Below, one piece after another: positions 30,955 to 42,400 of a stretch of DNA of 64,000 nucleotides. This DNA comes from Eutreptiella sp. 'Long Island Sound 2002' (Eukaryota; Euglenozoa; Euglenophyceae; Eutreptiales; Eutreptiaceae), in the NCBI GenBank assembly GCA_964036045.1, contig OZ038383.1, positions 64,051,725-64,115,724 on the forward strand, written 5' to 3'. Both the position numbers and the translations under genes were made by a program. The stretch's first letter is position 1. Every line of letters starts with the position of its first letter. Under the pieces are notes generated by a model. That model worked only from the letters and a program-made list of their open reading frames with translations, had not been told where the DNA came from and ran no database searches.

Positions 30955-32870
30955 TATGTTCAGCAGCAAGGGAAAGCCCACTTGCTCACTCTGAACATGC
31001 CCCCACAAAGTCCACCTTGTATAAACTTCTTCTTGACCCAAGCCAATTCTTTGTTCAGGTGCAAGGGAAAGCCCACTTGCCCGCTTTGAACATGCCCTTC
31101 TTCAACAGAGTGCAACTTGTAAAAATCCCATATCCATGCTTCTTGACATCACTTCAATGCTTTGTTCAGCAGCAAGGGAAAGCCCACTTGCCCACTCTGA
31201 ACATGACCTTCTTTTACAAAGTCCACCTTGTAGAAACGTCAAAACCATCATTCTTGACCCCAGATAGTGTTGTGTTCAGCAGCAAGGGAAAGCCCACTTG
31301 CCCACTCTGAACATGCCCCCACAAAGTTCACCTTGTAGAAATGTCTATTTCATGATTCTTGACCCCAGCCGATGCTCTGTTCAGCAGCATGCCCCTTTTA
31401 AAAAGACTGCAACTCGTAACAACCTCATACCCATGCTTCTTGACCCCTCTTCAATGCTTTGTTCAGCAGCAAGGGAAAGCCCACTTGCTCACTCTAAACA
31501 TGCCCTTCTTCAAAAGAGTGCAACTTGCAAAAACCCCATATCCATGCTTGTTGACCCGAGCCAATGCTTTGTTCAGCAGCAAGGGAAAGCCCACTCACCC
31601 AATCCGAACATGGTGATCTTCCAAAGAGTCCAAATTGTAAAAACCCCATATCCAGATTTCTTCGTCCCACTTCAATGCTTTGTTCAGCAGCAAGGGAAAG
31701 CCCACTCTGAACATGCCCTTACAAAGTTCACCTTGTACAAACACCCAATCCACGCTTCTTGACCCTAGCCAATGCTTTGTTCAGCGGCAAGGGAGAGCCC
31801 ACTCGCCAACTCTAAACGTGCCCCTCTTCAAAAGACTACAACTCGTAAGAACCCCACATCCATGCTTCTTGACCCCACTTCAATGCTTTGTTCAGGAGCA
31901 AGGGAAAGCCCACTCGCTCACTATGAACATGTCCTTCTTCAAAAGAGTGCAACTTGTAAAAAGCCCGTATCCATGCTTTTTGACCCCACTTCAATGCTTT
32001 GTTCAGCAGCAAGCGAACGCCCACTTGCCCACTCTGAACATGCCTCTCTTTTACAAATTCCAACTTGTAGAACCGCCAAATCCATGGTTCTTGACCCGAG
32101 ATAGTGCTTTGTTCAACAGCAAGAGAAAGGCCACTCGCCCACTCTGAACATGCCCCCACAAAGTGCACCTTGTACAAACGTCTAGTTCATGCTTCTTGAC
32201 CCCAGCCAATGCTTTGGTGAGCAGCAAGGGAAAGCCCACTAGCCCACTTTGAACATGCCTCAACAAAGTCCACCTTGTACAAACGTCCAATCCATTGTTT
32301 TGACCCCAGCCAATGCTTTGTTCGGAAAGAAGGGAAAGCTCACTCGCCCACTCTGAACATGCCCTTCGTCAAAAGAGTGCAATTTGTAAAAAGCCATATC
32401 CATGCTTCTTGACCCAACTTCAATGCTTTGCTCCGCAGCAAGGGAAAGCCCACTTGCCCACTTTGAACATGCCCCTCTTTTACAATATTCACCTTGTACA
32501 AACATCAAATCCATGCTCCTTGACCCCGGCCAACGCTTTGTTCAGCAGCAAGGGAAAGCCGACCTGCCCACTCCGGACATGCCCGTCTCTGAAAAAGTGC
32601 AACTTGTAAAAACCTCATATCGGTACTTCTTGACGCCACTTCAATGCTATGTCCAGCAGCAAGGGAAAAGCCACTTGCCCAGTCTGAAGATGCCTTTATT
32701 CGAAAGAGTCCAACTTGTGAAACCACATCCATGCTTCTTGACGCCACTTCAATCCTTTGTTTATCAGCAAAAGAAAGCCCACTTGGCCACCGTGAAGATG
32801 CCCTTCGTCGAGAAAGGCCACCGCGTACAATACGCAGATCCATGCTTGTTGACCCCACAAAGTCCAAAAT
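30955..32870. repeat. ~110-bp minisatellite, about 17-18 diverged units
   Basis: The core TTGTTCAGCAGCAAGGGAAAG recurs about every 100-113 bases, followed by CCCACT(T/C)GCCCACTCTGAACATGCCC, an AAAAGAGTGCAACTTGTA variant, and CCATGCTTCTTGACCCCA. Two alternating sub-types are visible: one with CTTCAAAAGAGTGCAACTTG, one with ACAAAGTCCACCTTGTA. Units vary by small indels, so reading frames on both strands drift; the long frames here are repeat artefacts. Confidence 0.85.
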
Positions 32871-33001
32871 GTGAATCACCCTTCAGCCTTTGGCAAGTAA
32901 CCGCAAATGACTATATTGCTGCTGGCGCCACCGGCTGCGAAGCTCAAGCCATTGCTATTACTTGAGTCCGGTCATCTGAGGTGAAGCACATCGGGAGCTT
33001 T

Positions 33002-33172
33002 TCAACGCAACATATACTTGTCCTTCAAGACATTATATGCCTTCAAAAGCAATTGAAAGCGATCCGTGGCCCAATAGTCTTTAGGCTCATCAGGATGCAG
33101 TTGCACACTGAGCTTCAAGTAATGTTTGCGAACATCTTGAGCATTAGTGGCACCCAGTAGAGTTAGAGCCAT
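33002..33172 (-). pseudogene. DnaJ-type J-domain fragment
   Basis: On the minus strand, from an ATG at 33172 to a TGA at 33002, 56 codons encode MALTLLGATNAQDVRKHYLK, then LSVQLHPDEPKD, an RFQLLLKAYNVLKDKY helix and the end. The order of helix II (VRKHYLKLSVQLH), the invariant His-Pro-Asp loop and helix III (FQLLLKAYNVLKD) is that of a J-domain, which stimulates Hsp70 ATPase. The frame is open upstream as far as the satellite junction (about 33195), so the 5' part was cut by, or captured into, the array. The fragment may be an exon or pseudogene; base composition is more AT-rich than its surroundings. Confidence 0.65.
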
Positions 33173-33194
33173 GGTGACATTGTCCTTGGACTTG

Positions 33195-34754
33195 CCATCC
33201 TTTGATAGCCCAATCGCTATGGATCAACAACGGCCCTTGTCGGAAACACCTAATTGGCGCACCGGTGATCGTCTTGAACTTTAAAGACGATCATCCTCAA
33301 AACAGCCCAAAAACGGCCATTTTTGGACAGTTAATCGGCCATAGAAAGGGCTAGACGGCTCGAAAGGGCACGAAACCTATTTGTAGTTATGCAGGTTTGC
33401 TCCCCGGTTGTTTTGAGCTACTTGGATGCCGGTTTTCAGCCACGGTATGGCAGCAGGGACTGTTGGAACGCTTGTTGCTGCTGCTACTTGCTACCTGCTG
33501 CTTGCAAAAGTGTGTTGCTCATCCTTGGACCCTAAAAGGTGGTGTAAACCCGCGACATGGTAAACGCAGCTCGGCAATCAAGACTCACGACTAGGACCGA
33601 GGTCCTAGGCGTGAGTCTTGATTGCCGAGCTGGGTCCTAGTCTTGCTTAACGCATTGAAAATCACCGTGCAGTAAAGCCCACTTGCTTTGCAAATGTTCC
33701 TCCACGGGTAGGAGGATTGTCCTGAAACATGGCTCAAAAAAGGCTTGTTTTCACCTCCAAATCGCCCACCCCGTGGCACCACGGCATGGCACATGCCTTA
33801 TTCCCCACCCATTTGCATTCCTTTGATGGCCCAATCGCTATGGAAGGACAACAGCCCTCATTGGAAACACCTACGCGGCAGACCAACGATCGTGTTGAGT
33901 TTTTCGGACGATCATCCTAAACACAGCCCAAAAACGGCCTTTTTTGGACACCAAATCAACCATAGAACGGGCTAGACGGCTCAAAAGGGCACGAAACCTA
34001 TTTACGGTGATGCGCGTGGGCTCCCCGCTCGTTTTGAGCTACTTGGATGCCGGGTTCGAGCCACGGTGTGGTGGCAAGGACCTTTTAACCGCCTGGTGCT
34101 TGCTGCTAGGGTTGCTGCTACTAAAATGTGTTGCTCATCCTTGCACCCTAAGAAGTGGTGTAAAACCACAACAGGTAAACCCAGCTTTGTAATCAAGACT
34201 CGAACTAGGACCGAGCTGGGTCCTAGTCTTGCATAACGCATTGGAGATCACTGTTGAAGAAAGAGCGCGTGCTTTACAGATGTGCCTCCACGGTTAGGAC
34301 GATCGTCCTGAAACACGGCTCAAAAACGGCTTATTTTCACCTCAAAATAGACCACCGTGTGGCACCACGGCATGGTACATGCCGTATTGAACACGTATTT
34401 GCCATCATTTGATAGCCCAATCGCCATGGAGGAACGACTGCCCTCATTGCAAACACCCACTTGACACACCGGCGATCGTCCCGAATTTTCGGGACGATCG
34501 TGCTGAAAATAGCCCAAAAAGGGCCATATTTGGACACTAAATTGGCCATAGATCGGGCTAGATGGCTCAAAACGGCACGAAACTTGTTGGTGGTAATGCG
34601 TGTTTGCTACCCGGTCGTTTTGAGCTACTTGGGCGGCGGTTTTGAGCCACGGTGTGGTCGCAAGGCCTTTTGGACCGCCTGTTGATTGTGTCTTGCTGTT
34701 GCTGATGCTTGCTTGGTGCTGACTAAAATGTGTTGCCCATCAAGACTCAAACTA
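33195..34754 (+). repeat. ~600-bp satellite, forward
   Basis: Forward units from TTTGATAGCCCAATCGC, with dyads near 33640 and 34215. Includes the extended palindrome at 33575-33641. The last unit breaks at about 34740-34754, and reversed satellite sequence (GGAGCTAGCTTTACCCTG) begins. Confidence 0.8.
33575..33641. repeat. enlarged palindrome at a satellite dyad
   Basis: AGCTCGGCAATCAAGACTCA, then CGACTAGGACCGAGG, is followed by its near-exact reverse complement (CCTAGGCGTGAGTCTTGAT, TGCCGAGCTGGG). The normal dyad has arms of about 9-10 bases plus CAAGACT/AGTCTTG; here arms of roughly 30 bases meet with almost no loop, as expected from an inverted duplication. Confidence 0.75.
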
Positions 34755-34791
34755 CCCCTGGTACGGAGCTAGCTTTACCCTGTTGAGGTTT

Positions 34792-36084
34792 CCCCTTGGT
34801 ACAGGCTAGAAGACCCAATCTTGATCTAGCCTAGAACGCTCTAGCTAGAACGTTCTAGCCTAGATTAAATCAATACTAGAACAAAATAATGCCTACCAGC
34901 ACATCCCAATTTCTTCATTGTTCCCCCGACCATGCTTGCTATTGTCCGTGGTGTATTGTTCCATGCTTCCTTCTTTCCCGCTTAGATACTGCACATTTCT
35001 TTGCAATGAAAACGCCCCGCCACTTCCCCCCTTGCTCCCTCCTCAACCGGGAAGGATACTTCCCTCTTGTCTAAGGCACTACGGGAGTTGAGTGGGGCCT
35101 CAAACCTCAAGGATGAGCGGGTGGGCCATTACTTGGCCACGTGGGCGCTATCATGCTCCCTAGCACGCCGGCAATTGAACAACGCCGTCCAATATGTGAA
35201 CTCCGCCACTTCTACCCATACCAGGGGTGAGGCATGCAAGGCTGCCGTTGAGGCATGCGCCGCCTCCCTACTCCCCCCCACCGCCATGTGTGAACTAGTG
35301 CTCAACATGAGGGCCCCCAAGTCCTCGTGGAGGACCCTCTCGGAGCTCTACACGCTCCGTAAGTTGGAGTATCACCGCACCGTCCCTAGTGGCCCCTACT
35401 CCCGGCCAATTTGTACCGAGCGGGCTTTCCAAGCCCGTTGGAAGGAGGTGGTCGCCCCGGTGCAATTGGATGACCTCGTTGCCACGGTGTTGCCCAAGGC
35501 CACCGGGATCTCATAGCCCTTCGTCTCATGGGTCACATGCATCCTCTCCCGGGCGGGCTTGGTGCGGTCAATCAACCGCAACTTCCCGTTGACGTTCAAT
35601 GTCCGGGGAGACGCCTACCCCGTGGCCGGGGGCAATTGGACCCAACTCACCATCTCCTTGGCCAACTTCGACCGCTTGGCCCGCTCCCCGCGGGCCTTTC
35701 GGTGTTGAGCATGGCGAATTGCGATGACAATGCCATGGACACCCTTGGCACGTTGTGGAAGAGCAATTGGGAGGTACTCCTCTCACCTAGTGCCTTTCAC
35801 TCGTTCTAGTTTTGATCTAGTCAGCCTCGAACACCGTTCGCTAGAAGCTAGATTGGACTAGACTAGAACGAAATTAACCACCCCCCATGTATCGTGTTTA
35901 GGTGATTCAACATATCATGGACACGGGGCTGGTCCAATGGGGGGCCTCCAAGGGGGAGGCAAAGGTGATGCTCGGGGGGGATCAACCGTGGACGCGACGG
36001 GTGATCGGGGAATCCACATGCCCCCAAGTGGGCTCCATGTTCAATGAGGGCATATGGAATGCCCAAACGAAGACTTGGGAGGGT
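34792..36084 (+). mobile_element. half copy of the 5.4-kb TIR element, reversed
   Basis: Begins CCCCTTGGTACAGGCTAGA, the right-end repeat of the family in reversed orientation, and carries exon 1, intron 1 and the start of exon 2, stopping after GACTTGGGAGGGT. No opposite terminus is present. A 7-base direct repeat GAGGTTT borders it (34785-34791 and 36099-36105), and the flanks join into normal reversed satellite, so the fragment seems to have inserted as such or to have been trimmed at one end. Confidence 0.75.
35006..36084 (+). pseudogene. TIR-element gene remnant: exon 1, intron 1, start of exon 2
   Basis: ATG at 35006 (MKTPRHF) leads out of frame; the conserved frame starts SKALRELSGASNLKDERV at about 35070. 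Compared with copy 1 there is a one-base frame change near the start, a TAG in place of Trp after KATGIS (35514-35516), and a further shift near 35690. The intron 35774-35901 retains donor GAG|GTACTC, acceptor TTTAG, 128-bp length and the CTAGAACG arms. Exon 2 starts VIQHIMDTGLVQWGASKGE and is truncated. Confidence 0.7.
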
Positions 36085-36098
36085 TCAGCACCCACATC

Positions 36099-37773
36099 GA
36101 GGTTTTACACCACTTTTTAGGGTCCAAGGATGGGCAACACATTTTAGCAAGCACCAAGCAAGCAGCAGCAGCAGCAATCAGCAAGCAGCAGGCGGTCCAA
36201 AAGTCCTTGCGACCACACCGTGGCTCAAAACTGGCATCCAACTAGCTCAAAATGACTGGGGATCCAAGGCGCATCATTGTGCCATTTTGAGCCCCCTAGC
36301 CCGTTCTATGGCCAATTTAGTCTCCAAAAAGGCCTGAAAACCGAGGACGATCGCCGGTGTGTCAAGTGGGCGTTTGCACTGAGGACCGTTGTTCTTTGAT
36401 GGCTATTGGGCTATCAAATACGGTGGTCCATTTTGAGGTCCAAATGAGCCGTTTTTGAGTCGCAAATCGGGGAAATCGTCCTGACCATCGAGGCACATCT
36501 CTAAAGCAAGCGGTCTTCTTCGACGGTGATTTCCAATGCGTTACGCAAGAGTAGAACCCAGCTCGGTCCTAGTTCGAGTCTTGATTACGGAGCTGGGTTT
36601 ACCCTGTTGAGCTTTTTCACCACCTTTTAGGGTCCAAGGATGAGCAACACATTTTAGCAGCAGCAAAAGCAGCAGCAGCAAGCAGCGAGCAGCAGCAAGC
36701 ACCATGCGTTTAAAAAGTCTTTGCGACCACACTGTGGCTCAAAACATGCATCCAAGTAGCTCAAAACGACCGGGGAGCAAAGGAGCATCACCACAAACAG
36801 GTTTCGTGCCCTTTCGTGCTGTCTACCGTGGTCTATGGCCAAATTGGTGTCCAAAAATGGCCGTTTTTGGGCTGTTTTCAGGACGATCGTCCTAAAAACT
36901 GAGGACGATCGCCGGTGTGTCAAGTGGGCGTTTGCAATGAGGGCCGTTGTTCTTCCATGGCGATTTGACTGTCAAATGATGGCAAATGGGTGTTCAATAA
37001 GGCATGTACCATGCCCTGGTGCCACACAATGGTCCATTTTGAGGTAAAAATGAGCCGTTTTTGAGCCGTGTTTCAAGACCATCATTGTGACCGTGGAGGC
37101 ACATCTCTAAAGCAAGCCGTCTTTCTTCAACGGTAATTTCCAATTCGTTACGCAAGACTAGGACCCAGCTCGGTCCTAGTTCGAGTCTTGATTACCGAGC
37201 CGGGTTTACCCCGTCGAGGGTTTACACCACCTTTTAGGGTCCAAGGACGAGCTACACGTTTTAGCAAGCAGCAAGCAGCAGCAGCAAGCAGCAAGCAACG
37301 GGTGAGTAAAAAGTCCTTTTGACAGCATGGTGCCTCAAACCAGCCATCCAAGTAGCACAAAACGACCGGGGAGCAAAGGTGCATCGCCACATTCACGTTT
37401 CGTGCCGCTTTGAGCAGACTAGCTCGTTTTATGGCCAATTTAGTGTCCAAAAATCCCCGTTTTGGGGCTGTTTTCAGCACGATTGTCCTAGGAACTCAGG
37501 ACGATCGTTGGTGTGCCAAGTGGGTGTTTGCAATGATGGCCGTTGTTCTTCCATGGCGATTGGGCTATCAAATGATGGCAAATGGGTGTTCAATACCGCA
37601 TGTACCATGCCGTGTTGCCACACGGTGGTCCATTTTGAGGTGAAAATGAGCCGTTTTTGAGCCGCGTGTGAGGACAATCGTCCTAACCGTCAAGGCACAT
37701 CTCTAAAGCAAGCGGGCTTTCTTCAACGGTGATTTCCAATGCGTTAACCAAGACGAGGACCCTGCTCGGTCCT
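36099..37773 (-). repeat. ~600-bp satellite, inverted orientation
   Basis: Almost three reversed units run from CGAGGTTTTACACCAC to a final CTCGGTCCT, with reversed dyads near 36560, 37170 and 37760. This is the only long reversed block outside 15.3-18.5 kb, and it lies between the two half copies of the TIR element. Confidence 0.85.
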
Positions 37774-40700
37774 CCCCTTGGTACACGCTAGAATACCCAA
37801 TCTCGTTCTCGCCTAGAACCGGCTGCAGCGGCTAGAACAAAAAAAAAGAGGGGTATACGCCCCCCGCAGGGGGGGGGGGGGGGATGAGGTGTCTAACGTG
37901 GACAACCCTATCCATACTCGGGGGCCCATACTTTTTTTTTCACAACTTCACTGTTTTCGCCTGATTTTGGAGTCCAAAAAATGTTCATTCTGGCAGCGTT
38001 CTAGCGAGCGTCGCTAAAACGCCGCTAGAACGGTTCGCTAGAACGCCGCTAGAACGATATATATGAATGCTCCGCCAGTCCTCAAAGAGAAGCTGCCCCG
38101 GCTACCATGGCCAGCCGTGGCCAATCACAGGGTCCCGATGCTGGACCCGACTCACGGAGCGCCGGGTTCCCCCCCCCACCCTCCGGTCAACCCGGTTAGC
38201 CCCCCACCGCACCCCATAGGTCACTTGGAAGGTCACTTGGCGGGCCGGCGCCGGGTCACTTGGTGGTGGGCTAGCCCGATTAGCCCGGTTAGCCCGATTA
38301 GCCCCTCTGCCCCCCAAGGCCCCCATTCGCGAGTCGCGACACGCAGGTTACCCCTCCTGCGTGGTGGGGGGTTGCCGGGGCTCATCCTTGCTCCCGGCAC
38401 CCCCGTTCTCACCCCCCGTGTCCCCTTCCTTCTCACCCCCCTTGTCATCCCCCACATCACCGCCCTTGTTACCCCCCTCCCCCTTGTCACCAGCCTCGTC
38501 CCCTTCGTCATCCCCGTCATACCCGTCGTCCCCGTCGTCCGCGGACACCAACGCCTCCCGGAGGTGGGCATCCGCTTCCTCCCGGGTGCGGAAGACAAGC
38601 TCTCTCCGCACCCGGAAGGTGCCCCCCTCTTTCTCCCGCTTCCTCTTCTTCCCCTTCTTCGCCTTCTTCCCCCCCTCCACCTCCCCTTTGGACCCTGCGA
38701 CACCACCCACCACTCCCCCGGGTCCAACTCCTCATCCCAATCCCCCAACACCGTCACTTGGCTGACCGTCCCCCCATTGCCCCCCTCCCTCCAAGGGGAA
38801 TACCGGGTGTCCCCCACACCCGGCACATTCCCATAGGGGTCCCGGCCCCTTTCTTGCAAGGGGGGGGTTTGAGGTTTGGGGGGGGTGGCTTTGCCCTGCT
38901 GCCCTTGGGGGGGGGGGGGCTCTTCGTCGCTACTCTCGAAGTGGCGGGGTCTTTTCTTGGGGGCCTTGGGGGGGTTTGGGGGCCTTGGGGAGGGGTATCT
39001 TTCCCCCGCTGCTGGTGTTGATGCTGTTGCTGCTGCTGCTGCTGCTGCTGCTGATGCTGGTGCCCCCCCCCCCCCCCCGGTCGTGCAACCTCCCCCAACC
39101 CTTGTGCTGTGGGTCCATGCCCCCCGGACTCCTGCCCGCTTCCCCCCGACCCAAACCCTCCAGCGCCGAGAGGGCCAGATTGGGGTCTATCCCCATCATC
39201 CGGCCCAACTCAGTGACCCCCACGAGGCGCGTCCGCCCTCCTTCATGGCGCCACCCCACGCGCATCCCGCGGGGATGGGCTCCACACGTCTGCACGCTGA
39301 CAACATGAAGACACAAACAAAATGCAGGTGCGTTCTAGCGGCGTTATGGGCAACTGTTTTAGCGGTGTTCTAGCGACGTTCTAGCGGCGGCGGCACGGGG
39401 CTGGCTAGATCAACGGTGGAACGGCTCGCTAGATCAACGGTAGAACGCAATCAACATACCGTGCCTTGGCGGTCCAGGGCGGGGGAGATGGCCACCAGGG
39501 CCTTGGCGAAGCCGTCCCGGGGGTTGGGGGGGTGCGGCTGCAGGGGGGCCCTCACCGGGGGTTGCGGCGGGCTTGGGCTTGGACCTGGGCCGGGAGGCGA
39601 TGCCGTGCACCAACCCGGCATAAGCCCCCCGGTTCGGCGCCTGGGGGTTGAAACCCCCAAAGTCCACCAGCCCCGACCAGGTCATCGTCCAGACCCAGGC
39701 CTTCCCCATCCAATCAACCCCCCCCAAGGCCAGCCCCTCCTAGTAGTGGGTGACGAATCGCCGGTGGGTGCCCGCCCCCCTTTTTCTACTCGGGGGTGAA
39801 GATGTTGGTTTGCGCCAACTCAAACATCTTCACCCCCATTTCGGAGGGGGGAGGGGGGCACCTCCCCCCATCGCTTCCCCGGCCCCGGCAACTCACGTTG
39901 CCACCCCCACAACCCGTTGACCACCCCTAGGCGTAGGGGCTTGTCCAGGTGGACAACCCCCCCCTCGTCCACCCATACCCACCGCCCCACCCCCAACAGC
40001 CCGTGGTGCACCCGCACCAACAAAAACCGGAGAGTCCATACCCGACCCTCTGGGGCGACGAGGAAGTGATGTCCAGGGTTGGGGGGTTGGGGCCAGCCAA
40101 GACAGCCGGGTCCCATGGCACGTCCTGGAGGGCCCCCGCATCCCTTGAGGATTTGCGCAATCAGCGCCTGGGTCGCCGCATTATGCGGCAGATGCAGGAG
40201 CATTCTAGCGGTGTTCTAGGCAATTGTTCTAGCGGCGTTCTAGCGACAGTCTAGCGGCCGATCGTGCTGCCTAGATCAAGACTACAACGATTCCCTAGAT
40301 CACTGCTAGAACGCACAACAGGACATATACCTGCTTGATTAGCTTGTCCATCAAATCTTGCGATGCCATCTTGTGAAATAGTCTGGTTGAGGGAAGCCTG
40401 CATGTGGCCCTGGCCCCTCCTTACCTCCATGGCATCCCTCCCCGAGCACGGCACTTGCGACAGCGGCCCCCCATGCACAACCCACGACACGTCAAAGTAT
40501 GCAAACAACCATGTCATGCACTGTGCTTGCACATTGGCCTCCCTTTGGATGCCCGACCACTGTCGACCCGACACCTCGTCCACTCCCTCCACGCGACAGG
40601 CCCTCCCCCCCGGTTGCTGTGCTCGTTGTGACCATGTTTCAGAAAGCGGTTAATGCTTTCCGAAATGTCACCCGACAACATAGCCAGGCCAAATGGCTGA

Positions 40701-41245
40701 ATGTTCTACAACATGGTATCTACATCATGCTCAAGGCTTAATAGATACCATGATACTTTTCCGACAGTATAGCGGCACCGCAAAGCGCGGGCCACAGCAG
40801 CACAACTCAATGGGTCAGGGCCCTGATATGTACAATAGAGGGCCTGCAGCAGGTCCCACATGTTCGCGATGGCCCTGTACTTGGCCGTGCTGGGCCTAAT
40901 GCCGAGGCACTTAGCAATATCCGGCCATGCGTCAAAAAAATTGGCCGTCTCCTCCCCATCCGGGGAGGCTGACCCATAAACGCTCCAACGTGCACGCCTC
41001 TCCGACAGGAGAACTTGCAGGTCTTGGCAGAGCGCAGGGTTGACCGACCTAACCTCCCGGTTGACAAACTCCCCCAACAAGCGGCCCATGGCCATTGTCA
41101 AGTGCAAAATGCACATGACGACGCAGGCACGTGGCAATTTCAAAATCGATGCGTACGGCAGCCGGCGGCTTGCAAGCAAGGCGTCCCAAGGAGGAAGGCC
41201 GTGTAGTTGGCCTCATCACCCTCCATGGTCCGCGGGTTAGCACTA
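37774..41245 (-). mobile_element. truncated 5.4-kb TIR element, copy 2
   Basis: Left end CCCCTTGGTACACGCTAGA at 37774. It retains the 3' CTAGAACG cluster (about 37984-38056), exon 5, a shortened exon 4, exon 3 and the 3' part of exon 2, and stops at GGTTAGCACTA in exon 2, where AACCCTAATCAAGACT begins. No right terminus. Exon 4 lacks the coiled-coil and acidic segment (about 600 bp): QALIAQIL is joined directly to the GGPPGRA region near 40150. Confidence 0.75.
38348..41245 (-). pseudogene. TIR-element gene, copy 2, 5'-truncated and internally deleted
   Basis: From 41245 (exon 2, in PRTMEGDEA) to a TAA at 38348. Exon 2 keeps LHLTMAMGRLLGEFVNRE and ANMWDLLQALYCTYQG; exon 3 is MASQDLMDKLIKQ (40331-40369). 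The intron-3 acceptor seen in copies 1 and 3 (CTACAG) is replaced by CCGCAT. Exon 4 carries the deletion described for the element, and its frame breaks at C-runs. Exon 5 keeps RVGWRHEGGRTRLVGVTELG and the DWDEELDPGEWW motif. Cannot be functional as it stands. Confidence 0.7.
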
Positions 41246-42400
41246 ACCCTAATCAAGACTGAATATTGGGACCGAGCTGGTGGGGGAGGGAACATCAGCT
41301 ATGACTGGTCAGGGACATCAAGAATGATTCACACATTGATGGCTCTTGACAAAGTGGAATCGGCTTGCAAGTGAACCCCATCACCATGAGGCCCACTTTC
41401 AAGGCTTTTTGGACTTCTGAGGGGCCAAAATACCCCAAAATTGGCTCAAAATGGGCTCATTTCACCCGTTTGTGCACCCCAAATGGTCTAGGATGAGGTT
41501 TGGAAAAATGTGTTTTTGACCCATTTTTTACCCATTTTTGGTCCCAAAACAGCCCATTTCCAAGGCATTTTGGGATTTTCGGAGGACCAAAATGGGCCAC
41601 CACAAGCTCAAAACGGTCCAAAAACACTTGTTTTAGCGTCGCACATGGTCGAGGATCATTTTTGACAAAAGTCATCGTTTTGCCCCTACTGGACCCTGTT
41701 GACCCATTTGGGCACCCACCTGTTTGGGCTTGAGCTTGCAGCTTGCCGCAACCTAGTGGGCCTAGGTATGGGGGTCTAGACGTCCATTTGGGCAATTTTG
41801 AGGGGTGGAAACCACAAAAAGTGGGGGGTTGCGGGTGGAGTAGGTGCCCTCGGAATCGCATTTTGAGCCATGTAGCCAAAGATATGGCCTATTCCTGGTT
41901 TGTGGCTGTCGGCATTTGGAGCTTCTGGGGGCCTTTTTGGGCCGTTTCCACGACATATCATGGAGTTAGAGGGCCGCAAAGAGCTCGTTGACATGGGGAA
42001 GTCAAGCCGCACGTGGAGTGTACCCACCGTTTCCCTTTGTTTGGCCGTTTTGAATGTGTTCCAGGGCTTTTTAAGCCCAAAAATGGCTGTTTTTGGCCCT
42101 AAACTGCAGTTTTTGAAACTGAGGTCCGCCACTTGCGAATCCCGTTCCCGGCCGCCACCGTTGAGTTTCTTGCTCAAACTTTGTGTGATTGTACTTCACA
42201 CCCATAGGTATCATCCACCAAAATTTCACCCGAATCCGAAGCACCACGACGGAGTTCTGATTTTGGCCCATTTAGCGCATGCTGCTTGCTTGCTGCTTGC
42301 TGCTTGCTTGCTGCTTGCTTGCTAAACCTGGTAGGTCCACCCTAGACACTAAAAAGGGTTATAAAACCAAGACTGGTTCCACCAGCTCGGTGACCCTAAC
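41246..42400. other. repeat-like spacer with CCATTTTTGG motifs
   Basis: Begins AACCCTAATCAAGACTGAA at the element break, then changes to sequence with recurrent phrases such as GGCTCAAAATGGGCTC, CCCATTTTTGGTCCC and AAAATGGCTGTTTTTGG. These recall the satellite but do not align to its landmark order, so this may be a distant family member. Near 42390 it contains GACCCTAACCCTAACCTC. Frames on both strands are short; no gene is called. Confidence 0.4.

Noticed and set aside
30955-32870. Minisatellite as a CRISPR array or a repeat-containing protein gene
   Set aside because: Units are diverged throughout, with no constant short repeat separated by unique spacers, and the reading frame drifts between units.
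37774-41245. Copy 2 as an independent complete transposon
   Set aside because: It lacks a right terminus and exon 1, and exon 4 has a large internal deletion; the missing portion is found reversed at 34792-36084.
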